Of a stretch of 64,000 bases of DNA, positions 23,815-34,470 are shown one piece after another. The translations under genes and the position numbers were made by a program. The DNA is from Diphasiastrum complanatum (lineage: Eukaryota; Streptophyta; Lycopodiopsida; Lycopodiales; Lycopodiaceae), in NCBI GenBank assembly GCA_029204225.1, contig MU832059.1, forward strand, positions 1 to 64,000. The letters are read 5' to 3'. The notes below the pieces were generated by a model. The model had not been told where the DNA came from, ran no database searches, and worked only from the letters and a program-made list of their open reading frames with translations. The number at the start of each line of letters is the position of its first letter. Positions within the stretch are counted from its first letter, which is position 1.

Positions 23815-24165
23815 AGACCAAGAGCACAAAGTGTGCAAGCTGCACAAAGCAATCTATGGTCTAAAACAGGCCGCAAAAGCATGATTTGATAGAATCAACT
23901 CTTATCTCATTCAATTGGGATTTGCAAATAATTCAGCTGACTGTAATGTTTATTCAAAGCATATAGGCACCAATTCAGTTCACATAGCTCTTTACGTAGA
24001 TGATGCATTTATCTTGTCTAATGACACTTCTCTTCTGCACACTACCAAGAGTGATCTGTCAAAGGAATTTGACATGTTTGATTTAGGAGCTGTCCATTCT
24101 TTGCTAGGAATTCACATTACTAGAAATAGGCTTCAGAAGAAGATCTATCTAGAAATTGTGAAAAA
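23815..24165 (+). pseudogene. Copia reverse transcriptase of element C, internal fragment
   Basis: RT starts in the middle of the domain (HKVCKLHKAIYGLKQAAKA) and includes the catalytic YVDDAFI at about 23995-24015, then DLGAVHSLLGIHI. The N-terminal half of RT is missing: the frame upstream is still the integrase-RT linker. Sequence after KKIYLE (about 24160) is unrelated, so the rest of RT, RNase H and the 3' LTR are gone. Confidence 0.82.
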
Positions 24166-24289
24166 TGAAAAAATTATCCTTGGTCAAGGCCAAATCTATG
24201 TATATAGGATGATTACAAATGTGTGGAGCCTGTTTTCACATGTGAAAGATATGTACTTTTTATGTAGTACAATCATATAGCTTGTACAT

Positions 24290-25300
24290 AAAGTTTAAAT
24301 CAAGTTGTATTGGCTAAAAAGGCCAAAATCATGTTTTTTAGTCATATGCCACATGACATCAATCTAGAGATTGCATGAAGCCACATCATGAGATTAGGTG
24401 TCAAAATCCATGTGTAGAGGTCTGCTCACACGTGTGGAATAGGCTGAGGAAGTCGAATTTGCACTTCTAGAAGAGTTTTTCCTAGTTCTCTACATAGAAG
24501 AAAAATGGACCAAAAGTGCTCAAAATAGAAGGTTTTGTCCAAGTGTCAATTTTGCATGATGAATCATCACATGAAAAAGCACCCTCACACATGTGAGATT
24601 AGAGGGATGATCAGTACCACGAGCTCCCACTTTTTGTATATATAGAGCCACATTCGGCCATAATCAACAAGAAACACCAATCTTGGTTTTGGAGGCAATT
24701 CTTGTCAATTTCATCATTTGTTTTGATTTTTCTTGATAGTTTTGAGTTCCTATCATATTTTAAATCATGTTTTTTAGTCATATGCCACATGGCATCAATC
24801 TAGAGATTGCATGAAGCCACATCATGAGATTAGGTGTCAAAACCCATGTGTAGAGGTCTACTCACACGTGTGGAATAGACTGAGGAAGTCGAATTTGCAC
24901 TTCTAGAAGAGTTTTTCCTAGTTCTCTACATAGAAGAAAAATGGACCACAAGTGCTCAAAATAGAAGGTTTTGTCCAAGTGTCAATTTTGCATGATGAAT
25001 CATCACATGACAAAGCACCCTCACACATGTGAGATTAGAGGGATGATCAGTACCACGAGCTCCCACTTTTTGTATATATAGAGCCACATTTGGCCATAAT
25101 CAACAAGAAACACCAATCTTGGTTTTGGAGGCAATTCTTGTCAATTTCATCATTTGTCTTGATTTTTTTTGATAGTTTTGAGTTCCTATCATATTGTACT
25201 TTGATTTCAGTCCGTACTCTGACAGATTTTCACATGTGTGAATCCAGCAGGTACATGTCAAAGTTGAGAGAGATATTGCCAAAAATCATAGATTAAGGAG
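24290..25300 (+). repeat. LTR of element D with internal 436-bp tandem duplication
   Basis: Two adjacent near-identical 436-bp copies start at ATGTTTTTTAGTCATATGCC, 24331 and 24767. Each carries CTCACACGTGTGGAATAG, a TATA box (TTTTTGTATATATAGAGCC, about 24635 and 25070) and the segment CTTGGTTTTGGAGGCAATTC. A reversed partial copy of the second half lies at 57755-57952. Exact LTR ends were not resolved and no clear primer site follows. Confidence 0.7.
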
Positions 25301-25789
25301 TGATATGCAAGGTGAGAGGTTGAAATGTACCATCACTCTAGATTTGCTCAAGAGTGATAGGGTCAAGTTTAAAAGCATAAATTTGCTAGAAAGCATCCTT
25401 GTATCTGTCTTCCAAGTGAAACCTTTGAGAGTTTCTAGTGCATATATAGCATCTATGCAAATCTTTTGTAGAATTTGACATAGATTGGCTTCAATTGAGA
25501 GTTCCAGAAAAGAGATTGAGATCCAAGTCACATTGTTCAACCCTACTCAATATGTTTTAGTGTTTGTGAGGCTTGAAAAGAGTCATTGAGGTGTGTATGG
25601 CAAATATGTAGAGAGAGATCCAATTTTCTAAAAGTTCCTTCCTTTGTAGAGGGCAAAAACTAGAAGCTCATTTTGTGTTGGTATTGGTGGAGAGTTTGCC
25701 TTCTCCTAGGTGATCAATTCTTTCTTAGTGACATTAGCTCTTTGAAGCACAATATCTTAGTGAGAAGAATCACAACTTTTAATTTTAAA

Positions 25790-26490
25790 TTTCATTTCAA
25801 CTCTTAAGAGGTAGAATCATTGGTGGAATCCAATAGGGGTGAATGAATTAAATTTATTGAGCAAAAATTGACATAGTATGTATGAAACTCAAATTAGTTC
25901 TATTCAACTTTCTTTGTGAGAGTGTGAGGGTAAAGTTGTGATCCCATTGGATGTCTACAATGAGGAGGAGTCCATATTTGAGTATTAATGCATGGTTGGG
26001 ATCTTTGTGAATCTCTAGATGTCTAATTTTTAAGCTTTGTGAAAAATTCTTGACATAGGTTGTTATCAAACTATTACAAATCCATTCTAAATCTCAAGAG
26101 TGAGATTCTTTGGGGATTCCAAAAGGGGTGATTGGATCTTAATTTTATGTGTTTGAATCAAATGTACACGTCAAGTTTGAGTGATCTAGTGTAGATCCTA
26201 TGTTTTGTGAAAATTGGTGGTATATGTTGTTGTCAAATCAAATCAAATTCATTCGAAATCTCAGGAGTGAGATTATTTGGGTCAAGAGTGAGTCCAAAAG
26301 AAGTGATTAAGTTTGATTTTCATGTGTTTTGACACAAAACCCATCTTTTGTTCAAGAATCTCAAGTGTTGAGAGAACTAGTCAAGTGAAAAGGAAAATCT
26401 AGGTGTCAAATCTTTTCATATCCATTTCAACTCTCAAAAGAAAGAGTCATTGGTATTTGTTGAGTCCAATAGGAGTTTGGATCTGATTTA
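25790..26490. repeat. Degenerate leader repeats of element D
   Basis: Four imperfect copies of a phrase like TCTCAAGAGTGAGATTCTTTGG ... CCAAAAGGGGTGATTGGATC begin near 25797, 26080, 26246 and 26410. They lie between the LTR and the gag remnant, where the untranslated leader would be. Confidence 0.6.
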
Positions 26491-26654
26491 TTTTGTGATT
26501 TGATTCAAATATTGTGTGTTTTTGTCTTAGTGATCAAAGCAAAGTTTCCAAGTGACTAATCATTAGTGTGAAGATTGATTCTTAGGTTTGTGAGCTAGAT
26601 CTTTGTAGATCCTTCTAGATTATTGAATATGTACATTTGTAGAATCATATCACA

Positions 26655-26890
26655 GGTTTTTATTCACATGGCATCAATAGGTGGCATCCTATAGAAGGCA
26701 AGTAAGGATCCTAAGTGCAACCTTTGTGGCAAGGGAGGATATTTTTCCTCAAGATGCTACAAAAAGAAGACGAATCCATCCAAGGAGAACCAAAGCAAGG
26801 GGGCCGAGGTGAAGAATGGATCTTCAAATTCGAAATGCAAATACAAGAAGGACAAATCCAAAGAAGGTGTTTCCTTTGTGGAAAGGTGAA
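26655..26890 (+). pseudogene. Gag zinc-knuckle remnant of element D
   Basis: The frame reads CNLCGKGGYFSSRCYKKK, a retroviral-type knuckle in which Tyr has replaced His, in a Lys-rich context (about 26715-26780). The capsid domain is not recognisable upstream. Sequence downstream enters the non-canonical frame at 26890. Confidence 0.6.
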
Positions 26891-27582
26891 TGAGGCTTAG
26901 AGTCTCACAAGGACTTGCAAGATTTGTCTTCAAGAGTCCATCACAACACATGTCAAACCTTTTGAAAAAAAATTATTTAAAAGTGCATTGTTTGGTTCAA
27001 GATGCAAAGATAGATGTCACTTTCATGAAAGTAACTTGGATTTATTTCATGTCCTTGAAAAGTATTTTGCTTGAAACTTTAGATAAGTTCAAGCTTATTG
27101 TTATGATCCAAGAGAAATCAATCAAGAATAAGGAGGAGCAATCACAAAATGAATGTAGTTTTATTTATGCTCTCATGTCAACTTATGAAGAACTATTTTG
27201 CTTTGTAAAGATTTTTGTACCTCAAAGGTGGATTAAGGCAATACTAGTTGAGTGTGATGCCTTAAAAGATAGCAAAGTATGTTTTCCTTGTAGGCTTACA
27301 TTAGTTATGAAGTCAAGAAAATGGAAATGTCTTCATAATGTAGGATCTCTTGGTTTCAATAAGATCATGAATGATGTGTTCATTCATAAAGATGAAAATT
27401 GTAAGTTTTCAATCTTAATGGCAAGTCGCAGACTTCTTATGAGAATAAGTGAAGCATCCAAAGTGGACACTTATATCCATAAGCAAGTAGTTAGCCTTAG
27501 TGAGATGGAAATTTCTTTTGATTTCAATATTAAAAAAATAAATCTACTTGTGCTCATTCTGATAGTGATGTACTCGACATAG
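26890..27582 (+). CDS. Non-canonical open frame in element D (unknown function)
   Basis: 230 codons lie between the gag knuckle and the C-terminal part of RT, where a Copia element should have protease, integrase and most of RT. None of those motifs is present. The last third (from SRKWKCLHNVGSLGFNKIM to SEMEISFDF) is about 87% identical over 71 residues to the minus-strand frame at 58510-58750, so it is a recurrent part of this element type. It contains a few Cys residues (ALKDSKVCFPCRL) but no recognised zinc or catalytic motif. It may be coding sequence of a non-autonomous derivative, or pol sequence so changed that I cannot place it. Translation is not demonstrated. Confidence 0.45.
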   Translation: MRLRVSQGLARFVFKSPSQHMSNLLKKNYLKVHCLVQDAKIDVTFMKVTWIYFMSLKSILLETLDKFKLIVMIQEKSIKNKEEQSQNECSFIYALMSTYEELFCFVKIFVPQRWIKAILVECDALKDSKVCFPCRLTLVMKSRKWKCLHNVGSLGFNKIMNDVFIHKDENCKFSILMASRRLLMRISEASKVDTYIHKQVVSLSEMEISFDFNIKKINLLVLILIVMYST

Positions 27583-27761
27583 TGAAGTACCCTTATCATT
27601 CACTAATAGGATCTTTGATGTATGCAATGCTGTGTACTAGACCAGATTTAGCATACACTATCAGCATGTTAAGTCAATTCATGTCTAATCCTAGGATCTC
27701 TTGTTGGAAAGCATTAAAGAGAGTGATGAAATATAATTTATGTTGTGATGGAAATACTATT
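27583..27761 (+). pseudogene. Element D RT end and RNase H start, interrupted by element E
   Basis: The frame YHSLIGSLMYAMLCTRPDLAYT ... ALKRVMKY is the conserved end of Copia RT and the bridge to RNase H. It is cut after GNT(I) by element E at 27762 and continues at 33058 with DPLVLRGYSNSDWG. Removing E and one copy of CTATT gives an uninterrupted frame across the site. Confidence 0.88.
27757..27761. repeat. Target-site duplication of element E (left)
   Basis: CTATT, repeated at 33058-33062 directly after the right end of element E. Confidence 0.9.
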
Positions 27762-28771
27762 TGTTGGATTTATTTCCCCTACTCTCCTAAATCCCATTTT
27801 TTAATCTGCTTCCATTCATGCTGCATATTTACTCGCGTTGTCGCGCAGTCTGCATATTAACATGTAAATTCTCACAGGAGATGAAAAGACAAAAAACAAA
27901 GGCTGATGTCACACCCTTTTCACGCTCACCCCATGCAGTTGTGCTAACAGACTGGACAACGACTGCAGCCACCCACGATCTCCTACAGACAGCACATCCA
28001 CCCTGTACTTTCTTCATCTGCACACCTGTAACATTATGTATATATATTGAATACCATCTGTGTATTCAGTAGGATGATGAGACGAGACTGATTGATCAGA
28101 GATCATTGATTGAAGATCAAGTGTATGTAAATTAGCATCAGAAGCTTATCAAAGAGATAGACGACGTAGATGTCTTGTGCATCAATTCTTTATTGTCAGT
28201 AATAAGGTTTCATTCATTTACAGATTGAATAAGCTTTGTAGAGCACGCAGTTTCATCCGCTATTGTCTTGTGCTCTACCGCATTATTGACATGTATACTT
28301 GATATACTTAATCTGATAATAGTTCTTTGTTCTGTGTTCAGATCTATGTTAATATTATTATGCTTATTATTCATTCTGTCTGATCTTTCTAGTTGCTCAT
28401 TTTGGTAATAGACGACTAACATTTAGTCTTGTCATTCGCAAACTTTTTGCGACTAATTATCAGTTGAGCACAATCTAGCTCTTGGTGAATCATTCGCGAC
28501 AAACAAATTATTCTTCTGGTGCTTCATTTATTAAGGTCTGGCTGCATAATCAAGAATGACCGTGATTTCCATCACTAACATTTTGCTCATTCGGATAGGC
28601 GTAGTCATGCTTATGGAGAGAGTCGTATAGCTCGTTCCGCTATGCACGAACACTTTATGTTCGAGTTCATTTCTCTTCGAGTTTCGTTTCTCATTCGTGT
28701 TCATCTTACCTCTTTTTTGAGCTAATTTTCATTTCTTACACTCCTTTCGTCTCTTCTCCCTCTCTCCAACA
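27762..28771 (+). repeat. 5' LTR of element E
   Basis: 1010 bp, TGTTGGATTT ... TCTCCAACA. A TATA box (TATGTATATATATTG, about 28036-28050) places the likely start of transcription near 28075. From there to its end it is closely similar to 32395-33057. Confidence 0.88.
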
Positions 28772-28783
28772 TGGTATCAGAGC
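28772..28783 (+). promoter_or_regulatory. Primer-binding site of element E
   Basis: TGGTATCAGAGC abuts the LTR end, complementary to initiator tRNA-Met. Confidence 0.93.
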
Positions 28784-28927
28784 TATTTTCATAGCTTGAT
28801 AAGCTTCCACAATACAAGACTCTACTAGTCGATAGAGTAATTGTTTTTTTGTTCTGTATTTTCAGTATTAGATTTTTATACTTAAGTCACTGATAGTTTC
28901 TCCTATCACTCAGACTAATTCTTCCAC

Positions 28928-29700
28928 ATGGATTCCCAAGGGAAAGCCAGTCCTATCATGGACAAGCTTGATGGAGCCAATTACCATCTGTGGAAATTTA
29001 AGATGAAAACTATACTAGTGGCAAAAGAATTGTATGACGGTGTTACAAGTGCAGAAGGAAAACCTGAAGCAGATGATGCAGCAATCGTTAGATGGAAGCT
29101 GAAGGATGGAAAGGCTTTCGCGTTGATCATTCTCAACATCACGGATACCCAGATCGGCCATGTATCCGAGGCTCAGACATCGGAAGAAGTCTGGGACATC
29201 TTGAGCACACTATACGATAGCTTCCAAGCTACATCTCAGGAAGAAATTCTACTCCCTCAAGATGACGAATGGTGATTCTCTACAAAATCACATTAATCAA
29301 TTCAAGAACCTATTAAGACAAATGACCGCTGTCGGATCTGTCATAGATGATCAAGACACAGTGATGCAACTGCTTACAAGCTTGCCAAGCTCTTATGACA
29401 GCTGAGTGATGATCATCACGACTCATCCAGAATTGACTTTTTCGAGAGTCATTACTATGTTGTTGTAAGAAGACACGCGGAGGAACGAAGCCTCAAGTTC
29501 TTCAGCTGATTCTCATGCCTTGTACACCAACAAGAGCACGACAAAGCAGAAGAAGAAGAAATATCCGAAGCAATCAAAGCCAGACCAGAAACCAGCTTAG
29601 CACAAGGAACAGTCGAATCCGTAGACAAAGAATAAGCTGTTCTGTAGATACTGCAAGCGAAACAACCACGAAATACAAGACTGCCAGATACTTCAAGTGA
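28928..29700 (+). pseudogene. Copia gag of element E, broken
   Basis: The start ATG 28928 opens MDSQGKASPIMDKLDGANYHLWKFKMKT, the typical Copia gag N-terminus (LDGxNYxxWKxxM). The capsid region continues to about 29260, where a frameshift occurs. The next frame holds HINQFKNLLRQMTAVG and then several stops. The zinc knuckle CRYCKRNNHEIQDC is at 29642-29683. Compared with element C, the knuckle is closely similar (CRYCK....H.I..C), so C and E are related lineages. Confidence 0.85.
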
Positions 29701-30020
29701 AGAACAACAACAAGGGACAGTCGACTCAAGTGGCAAATGCAGCTGCAGAAGCTTCACAACCTATTCAAGAAGCGGATCATGATGCCTTCATGACTAGCCA
29801 TCAAGAAGCATCTGGCGACAGTTCTTGGTTCCTGGATTCCGGACCCACTCAGCATATGACTAGTCTTATTGGCTGTTTTGAGTCCTATACGCCTTACAAT
29901 ACCCAGAAATATGTTCACCTTGGTGACAATAGCACACAAGCTTTTAAAGGTGAAGGCACTTAAAGATTAAGCTTTGCTAATGATCAGTCTAAGCTACTCT
30001 CTAGAGTCCTTTATGTACCA
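29701..30020 (+). pseudogene. Copia protease of element E
   Basis: Continuing the gag frame, SSWFLDSGPTQHMTS carries the aspartic protease site with Pro replacing the usual Ala (DSGP). YVHLGDNSTQAFKGEGT ends in a stop at about 29961. The end of the domain (LLSRVLYVPN) follows after the stop. The domain is probably inactive. Confidence 0.75.
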
Positions 30021-30035
30021 AATTAATCTACAAAT

Positions 30036-30962
30036 ATGCTCTCTGTAAGTAGAATTACAGATCTAGGACACAGAGTAGAACTTGAATGTGATCAATGTAA
30101 AGTGGTTGATAGGACAGGCAAGATCCTAGCACTCAGAAAGAGATACGGATACTTGTACAAATTAAGTCATTGTTTTTCTGCCTCTAGTCAAGCTCTCAAT
30201 ACTTCTATTCCTTCAAATAAAGGTTTACTTTGGCATTATAGACTTGGTCATTTAAATCATGCTGCTGTACAACGAATGTTTAGACAATCTATTGTTCTTG
30301 ATCTCGACTATCCTCGCAAAAAAGTCGAGTTACTTGTCTATCAAGACTGTCTAGTTGGTAAACAGACTAGGAAACAATTCAAATCAAGCCATCATCATGT
30401 TGCTAGAGGGTTGCTAGATGTTGTACATTTAGATATTTGTGGGCCGATGAAAAATCCTTCGCTAGAGGATGCCAAGTATTTTATAACCTTTATTGATGAA
30501 TTTTCCAGAAGGACTATGGTGTATTTCATAAAGAAGAAATCAGAAGCCTTCAACTGCTTTAGAATCTTCAAGGAGCATGCAGAGAAGGAGACTGGAAGGA
30601 CGATCAAGGCCCTCAGGTCAGACAACGGTGATGAATATATCTCTATCGAGTTTAAGGAGTACTGCCAAGGCCAAGGCATCGAGCAGCAATTCATCACTCT
30701 TTACAGGCCTCAGTCTAATGGCTTAGCCGAGAGGAAGAACCGTACCCTGGTTGAATATGCCAAATGTATGCTATCGCATGCATCGTTGCCCAAGAGATTC
30801 TGGGTTGAAGCTGTCTCCACTGCAACTTACATCCAGAACAGATGTTCGACCAAGCCCCTCTCAGGCAAGACACCCTACGAGGTGTGGACAAGCTCTAAGC
30901 CTTCTTTGAAGGGTGTTTGGGTGCATTTCCTACACGCAAATCCCAAAAGACACGAGGAATAA
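30036..30962 (+). pseudogene. Copia integrase of element E
   Basis: The frame starts in the protease-integrase bridge (MLSVSRITDLGHRVE). The zinc region keeps its His pair (LLWHYRLGHLNHAAV), but the Cys pair is reduced to VYQDCLVGKQ. The catalytic core is intact: VHLDICGPMKNPSLEDA (Asp), LRSDNGDEY (Asp), and RPQSNGLAERKNRTL (Glu). The frame is lost near the KVFGC motif (about 30915), continues in another phase (FGCISYTQIPK, VGYTSSDYTCKLH) to about 31200, and stops. Integrase would join cDNA ends to target DNA; the damaged zinc finger and frameshift argue against function. Confidence 0.85.
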
Positions 30963-31524
30963 ATTGGACTTCCAAGGTCTCAAGACCATCCTGGTCGGAT
31001 ATACTTCATCTGATTATACTTGTAAGCTGCATGATCTTGATATCCAGCAAATCTTGTATAGCCGGGATACAGTCTTCATCGATGATCAGTTCGTCGACCT
31101 CAAAGGCAAGGATGTTGCACAAGAAGAACCCTCATCACCTGCCATTAACACGACAGTCCAAGCTTCTGGCTCAGGCATGTCTATTGTTGACCCACTTTGA
31201 GACAACGAATCAGACGAAGATATTGCTGCCACCCAACAACAAGTCCCAAGAATGGTTCATTAGTTGAATCCTCCCAGAAGATCAAGTCGAGTGCGCACAT
31301 AGCCCACAAGGTATACTCCAGAGTCTGTCTGTCTCTTGATACAGGAACCGACGACAATCGAAGAGGAACTCAGCCTTCGATCTCTGGAGAGAAGCTATGG
31401 ATAGAGAGTATTCCTCTCTGATCAAGAATCAAACATGGTCATTAGTCGAAGCTCCCATTGGCTGCAATATCGTTGATTGCAAATGGATCTTTAAGATCAA
31501 ATACAATGCCAATGGAGCAATTGA

Positions 31525-32395
31525 TTGAAGGAAGGCAAGACTGGTAGCACGAGGATTCTCCAGATTCCCAATGTTGACTACAATGAAACTTTCAGTCCAG
31601 TAGTCAAACATTTGTTGATTCGAATGCTCCTATCTTATGCTGCAGCTGTTGACCTTGAAGTGCATCAACTTGATGTACACATAGCTTATCTGAATGGAGT
31701 TATACAAGAAGATATCTACATGATCCAACCCGAAGGATACGTTCTAGAAGGTATGAAGAATCATGTCTGTAAACTCCACAAAGCATTGTACAACTTGAAA
31801 CAATCTGCTAGAGCTTGGTTTCAGAGGATCAACACATTCCTCATTGAACAAGGATTTAAACCAAGAACTGTTGATTGCAACGTCTATTTCAAGTCAGTGC
31901 AACAATCCTTCATTATCATCCCCTTATACGTGGATGATACGTTGCTCTTCAACAACAATACCAATATGGTCAAGGATTCAAAACAGATGCTGTTTTCAGA
32001 GTTCGACATGACTGATCTAGGTGAAGCTCACTTCTGTCTAGGAATTCAGATCCACAGAGATAGAGCAAAGCGACCGATTTACATCACTCAACAAAGGTAT
32101 CTTCACAATATTCTTAACATATATAATTTGATGAATTGTGAATTAGCTCACTCACCAATGGATCCAGGCCTGCATCTGTCAAAGGACCAATTTCCCCAAA
32201 CCAAGCAAAAAGAGGAGCAAATGAGAGAGTATCCTTATCGATTGATACTTGGATCTCTCATGTATGCAATGGTCAGTACAAGATCAGATATCTCTTTTGC
32301 TGTAAGCTCACTCAGCCAATATATGGCTAATCCTGGCATTACCCATTGGAAGGCTCTCATACGAGTCATGAGATATATTCGAGCTACCATATTCA
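31525..32395 (+). pseudogene. Copia reverse transcriptase of element E
   Basis: A nearly complete RT reads NVDYNETFSPVVKHLLIRML, HQLDVHIAYLNGVIQEDIYM, HKALYNLKQSARAWFQR, then the catalytic YVDDTLLFNNN (about 31930-31960) and GSLMYAMVSTRSDISFAVSS. The first RT block (CKWIFKIKYNANG) lies upstream at 31475-31520 before an in-frame TGA. RT ends abruptly at RVMRYIRAT (about 32390), directly joined to the R region of the 3' LTR. RNase H is absent. Confidence 0.87.
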
Positions 32396-33057
32396 ATAGA
32401 ACGATGAGACGAGATGGATTGATCAGAGATCATTGATTGAAGATCAAGTGTAAGTAAATTAGCATCAGAAGCTTATCAGAGAGATAGATGAAGTAGATGC
32501 CTTGTGCATCGATTCTTTATTGTCAGTAATAAGATTTCATTCCTTTACAAATTGAAGAAGCTTCGTAGAGCACACAGTTTCATCCGCTATTGTCTTGTGC
32601 TCTACTGCATTATTGACATGTATACTTGATATACTTAATCTGATAATAGTTCTTTGTTCTGCATACAGATTTGTGTGAATATTGCTATGCTTATTATTCA
32701 TTCTGTCTGATCTTTCTAGTTGCTCATTTTGGTAACAGACGACTAACATTTAGTCTTGTCTTTTGCGAACTTTTCGCGACTAATTATCAGTTGAGCACAG
32801 TCTAGCTCTTCGCGAATCATTCGCGACACATAATTTTTCTAGCTATTCGTGACAAATTATTCTTCTGGCGCTTCATTTATGAAGCTTTGGCTATGTAATC
32901 AAGAATGACCGTGATTTCCATCACTAACATTCTGCTTATTCTGATAGGCGTAGTCATGCTTACGAAGAGAGTCGTATAGCTCATTTTGCTGCGAATGAAC
33001 ACTTTCTGTTCGAGTTTGTTTCTCTTTGAGTTTCATTTCTTCTCCCTCTCTCCAACA
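32385..33057 (+). repeat. 3' LTR of element E lacking U3
   Basis: It aligns with 5' LTR positions from about 28060 to 28771 and ends at the same CCAACA, followed by the target duplication. The U3 half and the polypurine tract are missing. ACCAT is present at both sides of the join, compatible with a microhomology-mediated deletion. Confidence 0.85.
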
Positions 33058-33534
33058 CTATTGACCCACTCGTCCTGCGAGGCTACTCCAACTCAGATTG
33101 GGGAGAAACAATCTCTATTAGAAAATCTACCTCCGGGTTTTCATTTCTATCTGGCAGGGAGACCGATTTTGTGGAACTCAAGAGTGTAGAAGTCAATTGC
33201 ACTTTCTTCGACAGAGGCAGAGTACATCGCAGCATGTCAAGCTTCAAAAGAAGCTATATGGATCAGATTATTGCTTCATGACTTGCATCACACTCAGTTC
33301 AATGCTACCACCATTTTGTGTGACAGCTTGAGTTGTATTTCACTATCACTGAATCCTAGATTTCATGGCAAATCCAAGCACATATAAATCTAGTATCATT
33401 TCATTCAAGAGAAAGTTTTCTCAGGGCAAGTGATCCTTCAATACTGTTCCACACACAAACATCTTCACCAAAGGGCTTTTTAGGATCAAGCATCATAAGT
33501 TCTTCATGTCAAAATATTGGAAAAATCTATCTAA
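33058..33534 (+). pseudogene. RNase H of element D (continuation after E)
   Basis: Beginning with the second CTATT copy, the frame reads DPLVLRGYSNSDWG, RKSTSGFSFLSG, then after a TAG at about 33186 ALSSTEAEYIAACQASKEAIW and SKHI. The Copia RNase H Asp (SDW) and Glu (STEAEY) positions are present. The third acidic site reads CDSLSCIS. Stops near 33186 and 33387 break it. This is the missing half of the frame interrupted at 27761. Confidence 0.87.
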
Positions 33535-34458
33535 TGTTGTAAGTAGGGGTTCTAAAAATGCCAAAGATGAATTGAGCTCTTTTGGCTTAGTAAAGACCCA
33601 TCTTAGAATAAAATATTCAAGGTAGGTAGAAGTAGAAACTCGAGCTACCATAGGAATTGCCATTTGTACTTTGCATGCCACATTTAATGCATGAAAAGAC
33701 TAGGTGGCACAATTAGACATATTGAGGTGGTCTGAATAAGTCTAGATAGCTTGAGAGGTGGATTCATAACTCCAATTCAACTCAAAGTAGGAGAAGAGTC
33801 CATGGATCTATATATATATGTGATGTACTCTCATTGAGAAGATGATGAAATTTGTGTATAATGCAAATTTGGAGATTAAGCCCTTTGTGCCCTCTCTCTC
33901 TACTCGAGTTTGTACTTTCATTTTCTCTCTCTCTAGCCGAGTTGAGGCATTTATTGTACTTATTTTCATGTTTTGTTGACAAATCTTGCTTGTAACACAA
34001 TAATATTTCTTGTATGATCAGCTTTCCTATCTGAAAAGTCATGAATTCCCAAGTTGTAATAAGGAGATTCGAATTTGAAAGTGGCTAACTTCAAAAGTTA
34101 TTTGGAGAAGTCTAGGTAGATCATCAAGGAACTTTTGAGAGAGACTTATTTTGGTGTTGTCAAACCCTTGCATCTTCTCTCTCTACTTGAGAGCTCGTTT
34201 TTCTCTCTGTACCCGAGAGTTGGATGTCTTTCTCACTCTAGAGACGTGAATAACACTTAGTTTTTTCATTCACATGCATGAAACGTGGTCGTCTTTGATG
34301 GATGATTACTAATTGTGTACACGAGCTCTTGCCAAGATCCAAATCTCGATAGCTTACTAAAATCCGAGCTGATCAAGAGTGATTTGGTGGTGTGAAAAAT
34401 CTCATGCATGTAGGTCATTGTAGATCTATTCAAGGTCCTTAAATGCTAATTTTTAACA
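33535..34458 (+). repeat. Probable 5' LTR of element F
   Basis: 924 bp starting TGTTGTAAG and ending TTTTTAACA. A long TATA box (CTATATATATATGTG, about 33807-33821) lies in its first third, and a primer-site-like sequence follows immediately. No second copy is present in the window, so the left end is tentative. Confidence 0.5.
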
Positions 34459-34470
34459 TGGTATAAGAGC
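34459..34470 (+). promoter_or_regulatory. Primer-binding site of element F, one mismatch
   Basis: TGGTATAAGAGC differs from the initiator-tRNA-Met complement by one base (A for C). Confidence 0.6.

Larger units (their letters stand above)
27762..33057 (+). mobile_element. Copia element E, inserted in element D
   Basis: The element starts TGTTGG, ends CCAACA and is flanked by the 5-bp duplication CTATT. The order LTR, primer site, gag, protease, integrase, RT is Copia. RNase H, the polypurine tract and the U3 part of the 3' LTR are missing, so it ends RT then R-U5. Multiple stops and frameshifts make it inactive. Confidence 0.9.

Noticed and set aside
32385..33057. Solo LTR inserted between RT and RNase H of one element
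   Set aside because: The CTATT duplication and the restored D frame show that the RNase H belongs to D, and that this is the truncated 3' LTR of E.
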